Assembly (NCBI GenBank): GCA_001592805.2
Contig: CP051139.1
Coordinates: forward strand, 248,001 to 312,000
Direction: 5' to 3'
Source of the DNA: Peltaster fructicola
Taxonomy: Eukaryota > Ascomycota > Dothideomycetes
DNA: 64,000 nucleotides
The notes under the pieces were generated by a model, which was not told the DNA's origin, did no database searches, and was given only the letters and a program-made list of their open reading frames with translations. This document shows, in pieces, positions 55,063 to 64,000 of this stretch (the stretch's first letter is position 1; each line of letters starts with the position of its first letter). The translations under genes and the position numbers were made by a program.

Positions 55063-56549
55063 TGCAGCATTTCACTCGTCGACGTGCAAGCTCACAAAGC
55101 TGTACCAACGCGGCACGAATAGCCTGGCATTGGGGTCCACCTCCCATGTTGAGCGCTGGGTTCATCCGGCACATGCAAGAAAGAGTAATGCCAGAGAGGT
55201 GTGGCATAACATGTGCAGTACTCGCCGCTTTGTTTCATGAGCTGTTCATTGCTATGCGCGGCAATCATGCCTGTTGTGCTTGTTGCGAGACAGTCACCGG
55301 TGACTGCGCAACTCACGATCTCGTATAGAGAGCTCGTCGTCCGTCTCGACAGACTCCAATCACTTCTCACACACCAATGGGAGGCTTTACTTGATTCGGG
55401 ACTGCCACAGCTGGACCAATGGTACGCATCTTGATGGTCGACTGAAAGGTGGTCTCATTGATGGAGTGACTAATGCTCTTGTAATCACAGAGGATCCACA
55501 TGATCCAACCAGCCTCAAGAGCAGCAGAAATGTAAGTTCAACAAGGGATCGTTCTTGGTGATGGACTTCACGCGGTCACAGACCCTCGATGGACGAGTAT
55601 ACATCAACTCTGTATCACCTGGGATCGGTGATTGAAGAAGCCAGACCAAGCCACATCGACAGCAGCATTGAGTCGAATACGCAATACGATCGCTATGTGG
55701 CGATACATGAACGAGATTGTGGGAGAGCGAGCCAGAGAACGACGCACGATGCGAGACATGATCCCGGATCTCGACCGTTGGCTAGGCCTGGTAAGCTTCG
55801 AGCGAGCAGCATCATTACATGCTCATGCTGACTCGAATTTGTGGGCCACGGACACGGTGTGAGGATACATGGATCATTGCCACTTTCTGAAGGGGTCTGG
55901 CGAACGTACGATACTGGGATCGTGACTGCAGTGCATAAGCACGTGAGAACCAGATTGGTCGACCTCGAGCGTTCTGAACTGGCCAGCAGGTAGCACAGCC
56001 TGCTCTTGCTCGAGTAGTTATCAACGATTTGAGGACTGTCCAAGGCCACGTCAATCCGTCCGTCGCGCTGGAGGCTGGCGACGGCTGAAGGTTGAGCTCT
56101 CTCATAGCGGGATCATGGCATTGTGATCGGTCCCAGCTCGACTGGTCTTGTCGGTGCAGCGCTGCTCAGTCGGATGCAAGGATTGAGAGTGCATCAAGCA
56201 TGATGAAGCGTCTGAATAGCAGTGAGATGGTCCAATGTATTACTGTCGAAATAACATTTGACGTGCGACTGAATGTGGTGAACGCCTCACGTCTTGCTTT
56301 GGATCCAAGGTACTGTAAAGATGAGTGATATAGCTTTCCAGGACATGGAATCTCCAATCATGCATACCGGCCTGATATATGTGCTCGACTAGCTGCGTCT
56401 GCTGTCTGCTTTGCGACTCTTCCATGAAGTGAAGAGCATACATGTGCCTTGTCTCAGCACGGACGTCCACCTCAAGCTTCACCCTGCATCATTGTCCCAG
56501 CCTCTTCCCAGACATGACATGTGACAGCACGACCATGCGCTGATCAGCA
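55063..56549. other. Intergenic; possible coding remnants
   Basis: About 1.5 kb without a firm gene. Two plus-strand stretches read like protein: about 55333-55434 (ELVVRLDRLQSLLTHQWEA) and about 55632-55800 (RIRNTIAMWRYMNEIVGERA, ending LDRWLGL just before a GTAAGC donor-like site). They could be exons of one unresolved gene or remnants, but no start, stop and splice set joins them. Confidence 0.35.
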
Positions 56550-59112
56550 ATGTCGAGCGCCACGTCCGCTTGGTCACTCGTGGGCGATCGATTCTATCGA
56601 AAGACACAGCTCTACACTTCCGTCTTCGACGCCGATCTCGAGCTTGAGAACTACGTGTTTGCTGGAGCTCCATACAGCGGCGCTGTAGGTACGCACGATG
56701 CCAAAGTACTCTTTACGATACTGACAAGCTTCAGCGATCTACCGGAATGAAGGAACGATATCATCCTATCGGGGTGCTCAACCCAGCAGATCGACCATAG
56801 ATATTTACAGCTCATCGGGCAACCTCATCCTACAGATTCAGTGGAGCAAGGGCACAATCAAAGGTCTTGGATGGTCAGTGGATGAGCGGCTCATAGTCGT
56901 TGCAGAAGACGGCACTGTGCACAGCTATACTGGCCTGCAAGAAGACTTCACACCATTTAGTCTTGGACATGGGTCAGAGGAGTACGGCGTGAAGTCATGT
57001 TGCTTCTGGCATACGGGGTTTGTGGCACTCCTTGGAGACAACACGCTGGTTGCTATCACGAGATATGATGAGCCACGACCTCAGCAATTAGCGACGACGC
57101 CTGCTGGAGATGTCGCCTCTTTCGCTGTCATTCCGCCAGAGTACACATCTTCGAGGTCAGTCGAGGTCGTATTGGCAATCAACAAATCTGTATGCATTGT
57201 TGATGCTGCGGAATGTGAGGATCGAGGTTTGGATTCAGGACCTTACCAACACGTGAGTGTTTCACCGAATGGCAAATTCATTGCACTATATACCAACGAT
57301 CGCAAGGTCTGGGTGATTAGCAGCGACTTCCAAGACCGGTTGACAGAGTACGACTCGAAAGTAGCGACACCTCCACGATTGATGCTCTGGTGTGGCAACA
57401 ATGCAGTTGTGCTTGCATGGGAGGATGAGATACATCTTATTGGACCGAACGGCGCTGCTACGAAGTACTACTACGACTCGTTTGTGCATATCGTCGGCGA
57501 TATCGATGGCATACGACTGTATACGAACGACATATGCGAGTTTATGCAGAAGGTGCCGGACGAGACGGAGGACATCTTCCGTCCTGCTTCCAGCACGCCA
57601 GGTGCAATATTGCTCGACGCTACTGAGCAATTGGAAGAGAGATCACCAAGAGCAGACGACAACATCCAGATGATTCGTAACAAGCTTGATGAGGCTGTCG
57701 ATGCCTGTATCCGTGCTGCAGGGCACGAGTACGATACTCCACGTCAGAAGAAGCTTTTGAAGGCGGCATCATTCGGCAAATCAGTCCTGGACCTATACAA
57801 CAGCGATGACTTCGTTGACATGACCGAAGCACTACGTGTGCTGAACGCCGTACGATATTTCAAGATCGGCATGCCATTGTCTTACGAGCAATACATACGA
57901 CTGACACCCGAGCGTCTCATACAGCGGTTGATCAACAGACAAGAGTATCTGTTAGCACTCAAGATTTGCAAGTATCTGTTCTTGCCAGAAGACAGGGTGT
58001 GTGTCCACTGGGCAAGGCGAAAGGTCAGATCGTCTGGCGCCACAGAAGATGGTATTGCTGGCGAAATTGTGCAGAAGCTCAGTGGCAAGCGAGGCATCTC
58101 CTTTGAGGAGGTCGCACGTGCTGCTTTCGACGAAGGACGAGAGAAGCTTGCCATTAGTCTGCTCGAGCATGAAGTACGAGCCGGCAAGCAGGTTCCTCTT
58201 CTCTTGGAGAGTGGAGAACAGACGGTCGCATTGGACAAGGCTACACAGAGTGGCGACACAGACCTGATATTACGAGTCCTGCTCGAGATGAAACGAAAGC
58301 TACCATTGGCAACATTCTTTCGCAGCATCAACAATAAGCCCTTGGCGACAGCCGTTGTCGAGATGTCCGCAATGGATCAGGACGTCGAGTTGCTGAAAGA
58401 CTTGTACTATCAGGACGACAGGCGACTTGACGGCTCTAACCTGCTAGTCTCAGAGGCTTTGACAGCAGGTGAGCTTGTTCCCACAATCGACAAGCTCAAG
58501 ATGGCTTCAAGACTGCTCAAAGACAGCAAGGAGTTTACACATCAAGCTACTGCAATAGATGATGAGCAGAAACTCTTGCGTACCCAGGAAGTATTCGAAA
58601 AGGAAATCGAAGAGAGCTTCAAAGGACTCTCGATCAACGAAACACTTGCCAAGCTGATCGAGGATGGCCACATAAAGCGTGCACAGAAAGTGGCTTCAGA
58701 CTTCAAGATCAATGACAAGACCTTCTGGTGGGTACGCCTGCGAGCGCTAATTACCCGAAGAGATTGGCCTGCACTCGAGGCATTGAGCAAGGAGAGGAAG
58801 AGCCCCATTGGGTGGGAGGTGAGTGGACGCCTTGTATTCTGATGTATGCTGACTTTCGAACAGCCCTTCTTCAATGACATCCTCGGCGCTGGAAATCCCA
58901 AGGTCGCCTCCATGTACATCACCAAATGCGCTGGTCTTGCTGTGGCCGAGAGAGTTGATATGTGGGTGAAATGTGGTATGATTACGAAGGCTGGCGAGGA
59001 AGCGTTGCGCGCCAAGGATCGCAGTCTTATGGAACAGCTCAGAGCGAAGGCAGATGGCGCTTCTGCCCTCGACATAGATCGCATGCTCGCGCAACTCAAC
59101 AAGGGTAGATAG
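56550..59112 (+). CDS. VPS16: Vacuolar sorting protein VPS16 (HOPS/CORVET core)
   Basis: Three exons: 56550-56688, 56735-58818 and 58864-59112, for 823 residues. Exon 1 opens with WSLVGDRFYRKTQLY, and splicing gives SGAVAIYRNE then STIDIYSSSG and QWSKGTIKGLGWS, the N-terminal beta-propeller of Vps16. The middle has GVKSCCFWHTGFVALL and SRYDEPRPQ-type blocks. The C-terminal helical solenoid includes RLTPERLIQRLINRQEYLLALKIC and ends after DIDRMLAQLN. Vps16 is a core subunit of the HOPS and CORVET complexes that tether membranes for fusion at the endosome and vacuole. Confidence 0.95.
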
Positions 59113-59242
59113 AAGTGAATGATCAATGACATGCGGCACGTGAATGCCCCACTGTTCTTCAGCCCTACAGCCGTCATAGCTTCACATTCTCAAATCCAAT
59201 CGCAAGCTACCTGCGACCGATCACACTTCCACACTCTGCAAC

Positions 59243-60339
59243 ATGAGCGGCCAAACTAACTGGGGTTTGTACATCGTTCGTCACATGAGGTCGGAGGCTG
59301 ACACGCTGTAGAAGCTGATAATTCTGTCAAGCTGGTCGACCCAAAGCGAGACGCCCTCTACTCTTACGACGCCGCCGAAATCAAGAAACACGTAGAAGGA
59401 CGACCATGGAAGAACGATCCAAGATACTTCAAGCATGTCAGGATATCGGCGATTGCGTTGATCAAGATGGTGATGCATGCACGATCTGGTGGAAGCCTGG
59501 AAGTCATGGGCATCATGCTGGGTTACATACAACACGACACATTCATCGTTACCGACGCAGTACGATTACCTGTTGAGGGCACCGAAACTAGAGTCAACGC
59601 AGGAGCAGAAGCAGATGAGTACTTGATTCAATTCTTGGATCGCTCGAGACAGGCTGGACAACTTGAGAACGCGGTCGGCTGGTACCATAGTCACCCTGGC
59701 TATGGCTGCTGGCTCTCAGGTATTGACGTCGGGACAGAGCACACATATCAGATGCATACGGATCCATTTGTGGCAGTGGTCATAGATCCAGACAGGACGA
59801 TTAGCGCAGGCAAGGTCGAGATCGGGGCGTTCAGAACATACCCAGAAGGATACAAGCCAGAAGCAAGCCTCTCGTCGTCGGACAGTACAGCTGTCATTCC
59901 CGAAAACAAGGCAAGCGATTTCGGCGCGCATGCCCATCGTTACTACTCGCTAGAGGTCTCTCACTTCAAATCGTCACTCGATAGCAAATTGCTGGAGGGT
60001 CTATGGAACAAATACTGGGTGCAGACGCTTTCAGCGTCGCCACTCGAGAGCAACCGCGAGTATGGCACACGTCAGATCCAAGATCTAGCAGAGAAGATCG
60101 AGAAAGCCCAGGAGAATGCAAAGCATCGAGGTGGCATTGGTCCAATGTTACCTCGCGAGAAGAAACATGCCGAAGCAGCCACACAAACCTTGGCCACTTC
60201 AGCCACACGCATAGCGAACGAAGAGAAGATGGGGCTGATGGCTGCCCTTGTGAAGGACAGAGTCTTCTCAGCAACAGAGAAGCCTAGCACAGAGACTAAT
60301 GGTCAGGAGATACAGATGGTTGATGCAAAGACATCCTGA
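59243..60339 (+). CDS. CSN5: COP9 signalosome subunit 5 (JAMM deneddylase)
   Basis: Two exons, 59243-59264 and 59312-60339, for 349 residues. The first exon is only 22 nt (MSGQTNW), and splicing restores [21 protein letters not shown]. The MPN+/JAMM metal site is complete: Glu71 (SLEVMG), His133 and His135 in the [14 protein letters not shown] motif, Ser143 and Asp146. The C-terminal helices ([17 protein letters not shown]) match Csn5/Rri1. The enzyme removes Nedd8/Rub1 from cullins. In Aspergillus the COP9 signalosome also controls development and secondary metabolism. It starts 130 bp after VPS16 on the same strand. Confidence 0.95.
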
Positions 60340-60861
60340 GTGAGGTTCAGATTTGCAGGCAGCCACTTGACCAGTGGATGGCGTTCCCATCACAAGCATA
60401 GCGAGGCGTGTCATATTGTATGAATGTATGAAGATCATGATATCTCAATCGATGCCAACGTCCGACCTCGAGTAGGTGATGCCAAGCATACCAGCAAAGC
60501 AAAATCCGGTTAACACCGCACGTGAACGCCGCTGACTTCCGCTTTCGCGCTCTGCCCACGCGCTATGAGCTCGTCGCGCATGTTTTAGTGAAGTTAAACG
60601 AGCTCTCCGACGTCAATGAAAGAGCCACTGACGGCCGGAGTGGTTTGACGGACGAGTTGCAATCTCTCACAGCTTCTACCATTCCTTCGGAGTCGCAGCA
60701 ACAAAGGCACCGCAGCTGTGTACATCCGCATTCTCGCTGGATCCAGAACCTCACGGTGTATCCATCGCGCGCGATGCAATACCAACGATGACATAGGACC
60801 AACTCTACGCACGACATCGACAACGCAACGCGCAGGCGAAGCTGATGGCATCTCGTACAAC
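60340..60861 (+). promoter_or_regulatory. Intergenic and promoter of the Fmp27-like gene
   Basis: About 520 bp between CSN5 stop and the next ATG. Short frames only. No TATA box was evident. Confidence 0.4.
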
Positions 60862-63800
60862 ATGCCTGTGCCGTCCATTTCTTTCGTCCTAGGAGTACTT
60901 GCCTTGTTCTACATCTCGACATTCGTTATCTTTGCGATCCTTCGAGTGGTCACTGGAGTATCGATACAAAGACTCGGCTACTTCGGATTTCGCAGAATCA
61001 CCTTCTCGCCTCGAAATGGCATCAAGCTATCTATCAGAGGCATAAGCCTTGCAGCACACAGGCCAACATACGCCCTTCCAACGTGGTGTAGTCTGGTGAT
61101 CACAGAGGCATGCGTGACAGTTGACCTCAAATCTCTTGGCGAGGCCAAGCGGAAAGATGCAGGACCACATACTGGCGCAAATGGACAGCCAGCCGAGACA
61201 GCAGGGGCTCAGGACGACCAGCAGTCTGTCTGGGAACGTCTGAGTAAGGCGAAAGAGCAGTTGAAGAGCATACACAGCAAGATACAGTGGCTGCGACTGG
61301 TTGATCTAGTCGTCACCAATGCCGAGATCAATGTTGTCGGTGTGGGCAGCATCTCTGTGGAGCGAGCAACACTATGCGTGGACACAAGAAGCCAGATAGT
61401 CGATCGCAGTCGGCTCTTTCAGCATCATAAGGCGAAGCCAGATTCTCAATCGCCTGCAGAATGGAAGTCGATAGTCAGGAGTGTGCTATTCACTCCAGAG
61501 GGCCGCGAGTCCACGGAGATACTGGATTACTGCACTTTCAACGTCCATGGTTTTCTTCAACGCGATATAGAAGGTCTGCGAGACGCTTCGATCGCGCTGA
61601 AGCTAGGTCGATTCAATGTGCCTTACGACGACATCGAGGCTGCCCAGCGGAATGCCGCAGCTATCACTGGTTACAGCAAGAGTAGTGAGAGTAGTGAGAA
61701 GCATGCGGACGGCGAGAAGCTCCACGAGCTAGTACAGACACCGAGCAACGAAGATGGTTCGAAGTCTCACCTTCGAGAAGAGCGCCTCATGCAAAACCTT
61801 GCTGAGTCACGAAAGCTTGCGGCATCATTGCTGGGTGGGATTCAAGAAGTCCAGTTTGCCGTTGGCTTTTTCGGACTATCACGCAAGCTCCCCGTCAAGG
61901 GCTCATCCTGCAGAGACGTATACTTCAATATCGCCATGAAGGAGGTCGGTCTAGACGTCCTACGATTAGACAGCAAGTCCCCAGCGCATAAGATGTATTT
62001 CTCGCCCGGTGAGGTGGCACATCAAGGACTGCTGACAGCGATCGCCATCTCTGCTGGTATTGATGATGGACACGAGCACCCAGAGCGAATGCTCTACATA
62101 CCCATGATCACTGCGACCGTCCGGACAACGTTACCGTCGAGGACGATGAGATACGTTGAGACAGACTATGCCGGTGATAAGAACACCAACCTGCTCTATG
62201 CCAATTTTGTTTGCACATCACCATCCATCGATCTGGACCCTAAACATCTCCCACTGATGCTTGAGCTGCTGGAATGGCGCTCAGACTCCGGCAAGCCGAC
62301 TACACAGCACAACCGTAGCCGACTTATCTCACGTATTCTGCCGAAGGCCAGTGTGAAGCTCTCCATTCAAGAGCCGGTCATTCGTGTCTCGCTCCCACCT
62401 AGGGATCCTGTCGCATCAGGCGGCGACTTCGACTTGCTTATCTCTTCAGTTTCGTCTGTTTCACTAGGCTTGGAGTCGTCTCACTCTCAGGATGGCCGGC
62501 CACATTATAGTCTTGCAACAGACTATCGTCATGTCACGCACCAGCTGTACTATCTCACAGCAGCAGGACAGCGCCACGACTTGCTTCACAGTGACACAGT
62601 CGAGCTCAAAGCGGAGGTAAATGCCATACCAGATCTGAGTGTTACGATCAATGGTCGGCTGAACACCTTTGTCATCTACATGAACAGACCTGAGATATCA
62701 CAAGGCGTACAGCAGATCGTGAAGGCACTGCGGAAGCAAGTGCTCAGGAAGAGGACGAAGACCCCTAGTCCTAAGATCAGCTTCCTTCGCCGCGTTCCAG
62801 CCTGGCTCAAGCAGTGCCACCTTGAGGGCCATGACTTCGGCATTCAGATCGCCGGCATCGACTCGCTAGTGTCTGACGATCCGCGTGGTTTTATGCTCGA
62901 GCTCGAGACCTGGTCAACGAATTACACGGAAAACCGCCAAGAAGCTTCACCTGCTCTAATGCGTCGCCGATCCATGTCGCGAACGCAGCAGGACACCAAA
63001 GCGCGGTCCAGATCACCAGAGAAGCCGCGAGTGCGAAGACAGGGCATCTCAGATGGCCGTCGACTGACGTTCCACCTTCAAAACCTCGAAGGTCTTATCG
63101 TTGAGCCAACGGATGATGTTTCACCAGAACCGTTCATGTCGCTGCCACAGTTCGAGATCGCCTTCTCGACGTCAACAGACTCGCATGGCCCGCTCTTCCA
63201 CATTAATTCGTTCACCAAGTCTATTCTTCTGAGATACTCACTATTTCACCACTTCTCGATTGGTGTGGCTACCATGGTGATTAAGAGGACGTTCCTGGAC
63301 GATGATGAGAAGCCATCACAATCGCCAGCGGTGCCTGTCACTCCAACAACGCCTTCAACGCCATCAAGCCTGAGTGTGCCAGGATCGCCTCTGTCGGCAG
63401 AAGAAGTAGCTGCTCTTGAGATCACAACGATCGACATCAAGGCGAATCTCATTCAAGTCAAAGCGATGCTACCCTCTGATCCCCCGATGATGCTTCAGAT
63501 ATACGGCATCGACGCAGGTCGTCATAGATGGGCCACGCCATTCGTGCGCAGTAAGCTGGCACGTCTATACGTTCGTGCGCCCGCAACGAAATCTGCCTGG
63601 AGCCGCATTGTCTCCATGAAGACTGTCCGTCTTGACATACGAGATCTCAAGCGTCGAGCCACGAAGCATCATGGCGCAGCGGATAAGTCTTTCGATCTTA
63701 CTGCAGAGACAATACGTATTGGTGTGCCACATTCCTTGATTGTTCACAACATCTTCGATAACATCACAAACATCGTCAAGACAAGCAAGCAGATGAATCA

Positions 63801-64000
63801 CCACTTCAACACTGGCACAGATGAGTATATTCTTGTCAAAGAGCCTGAAGGCCCGAAGTATCTCCCTCGAATATCTGTTCGAACCCAGATCTTCATCTTC
63901 GAGATTGAAGACAGTTTGTTCGAGTGGAAGCTTGGAGCCATATACCGAGCGGGTCTGGCAGAGCAAAAGCAACGCGCTGCTCGCGACGATGTTTTCAAAG
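60862..64000 (+). CDS. Fmp27/Hobbit-type bridge-like lipid transfer protein (partial, 5' end)
   Basis: Open frame of 1046 residues from the ATG at 60862 to the right edge, with no stop. It starts with a single membrane anchor (FVLGVLALFYISTFVIFAILR) followed by VTGVSIQRLGYFGFRRITFSPR and IRGISLAAHRPTYALPTW, the hallmark N-terminus of the Fmp27/SABRE/Hobbit family. Repeated beta-rich blocks follow (SPSIDLDPKHLPLMLELLEW, LSVTINGRLNTFVIYMN). Full-length members exceed 2500 residues and form long hydrophobic grooves that carry lipids at ER-plasma membrane contacts. An intron in this part is not needed. The rest lies beyond the window. Confidence 0.85.
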   Translation, partial: MPVPSISFVLGVLALFYISTFVIFAILRVVTGVSIQRLGYFGFRRITFSPRNGIKLSIRGISLAAHRPTYALPTWCSLVITEACVTVDLKSLGEAKRKDAGPHTGANGQPAETAGAQDDQQSVWERLSKAKEQLKSIHSKIQWLRLVDLVVTNAEINVVGVGSISVERATLCVDTRSQIVDRSRLFQHHKAKPDSQSPAEWKSIVRSVLFTPEGRESTEILDYCTFNVHGFLQRDIEGLRDASIALKLGRFNVPYDDIEAAQRNAAAITGYSKSSESSEKHADGEKLHELVQTPSNEDGSKSHLREERLMQNLAESRKLAASLLGGIQEVQFAVGFFGLSRKLPVKGSSCRDVYFNIAMKEVGLDVLRLDSKSPAHKMYFSPGEVAHQGLLTAIAISAGIDDGHEHPERMLYIPMITATVRTTLPSRTMRYVETDYAGDKNTNLLYANFVCTSPSIDLDPKHLPLMLELLEWRSDSGKPTTQHNRSRLISRILPKASVKLSIQEPVIRVSLPPRDPVASGGDFDLLISSVSSVSLGLESSHSQDGRPHYSLATDYRHVTHQLYYLTAAGQRHDLLHSDTVELKAEVNAIPDLSVTINGRLNTFVIYMNRPEISQGVQQIVKALRKQVLRKRTKTPSPKISFLRRVPAWLKQCHLEGHDFGIQIAGIDSLVSDDPRGFMLELETWSTNYTENRQEASPALMRRRSMSRTQQDTKARSRSPEKPRVRRQGISDGRRLTFHLQNLEGLIVEPTDDVSPEPFMSLPQFEIAFSTSTDSHGPLFHINSFTKSILLRYSLFHHFSIGVATMVIKRTFLDDDEKPSQSPAVPVTPTTPSTPSSLSVPGSPLSAEEVAALEITTIDIKANLIQVKAMLPSDPPMMLQIYGIDAGRHRWATPFVRSKLARLYVRAPATKSAWSRIVSMKTVRLDIRDLKRRATKHHGAADKSFDLTAETIRIGVPHSLIVHNIFDNITNIVKTSKQMNHHFNTGTDEYILVKEPEGPKYLPRISVRTQIFIFEIEDSLFEWKLGAIYRAGLAEQKQRAARDDVFK

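Noticed and set aside
1-64000. CRISPR arrays, IS elements or retrotransposon ORFs
   Set aside because: No regularly spaced repeats, terminal repeats or transposase/reverse transcriptase motifs were found by reading; the genome is eukaryotic.

Overview
The window is nuclear DNA of a filamentous ascomycete. It carries many intron-containing genes with short GT-AG introns of about 41-61 nt, several with CTAAC/CTGAC-type branch sequences. It also has a highly reducing polyketide synthase, a Zn2Cys6 regulator, a CYP505-type P450-reductase fusion and typical fungal housekeeping genes (SVF1, Dma-type FHA-RING ligase, MPP alpha, VPS16, CSN5, Fmp27/Hobbit). The gene families suggest Pezizomycotina and probably Dothideomycetes, but that placement is inference. 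No tRNA, rRNA, CRISPR array or recognisable transposon was found. Exon borders below were read by hand from splice signals and reading-frame continuity.

Region 1 (0-7.4 kb) is mostly conserved genes: the start of a small secreted protein (minus, runs off the left edge), a TDA3-like FAD oxidoreductase (minus) divergent from a short-chain dehydrogenase (plus), the NC2-beta transcription repressor, and the lipocalin-like SVF1 (five exons).

Region 2 (7.7-25.4 kb) is a secondary-metabolite gene cluster: a 14-helix-type MFS exporter, a BAHD-type acyltransferase, a Zn2Cys6 regulator transcribed divergently from that acyltransferase, a 2597-residue highly reducing PKS (KS-AT-DH-MT-ER-KR-ACP), and a P450 whose stop codon lies 22 bp from that of the PKS, tail to tail. 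The likely logic is a C-methylated, strongly reduced chain made by the PKS, oxidised by the P450, acylated or released by the acyltransferase and exported by the MFS protein. The product is unknown. A gene-poor stretch of almost 3 kb follows.

Region 3 (28-50.5 kb) mixes conserved and accessory genes: a coiled-coil, C-terminally membrane-anchored protein with an apparent single-base frameshift, an alcohol-acetyltransferase-like enzyme, a C2H2 zinc-finger protein, a Dma1-like FHA-RING ubiquitin ligase, MPP alpha, a bestrophin-like channel, a Thr-rich apple/PAN-like surface protein, and a tail-to-tail pair of a CYP505 fatty-acid hydroxylase and a fatty-acid-hydroxylase-superfamily protein. An uncharacterised low-complexity protein ends the region.

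Region 4 (51-64 kb) holds an FHA-like/protein-kinase gene packed tail to tail with a MoxR/Mg-chelatase-like AAA+ protein, a hypothetical gene, then VPS16 (vacuolar tethering), CSN5 (deneddylase) and the first ~1046 residues of a giant Fmp27/Hobbit-type lipid-transfer protein that leaves the right edge.
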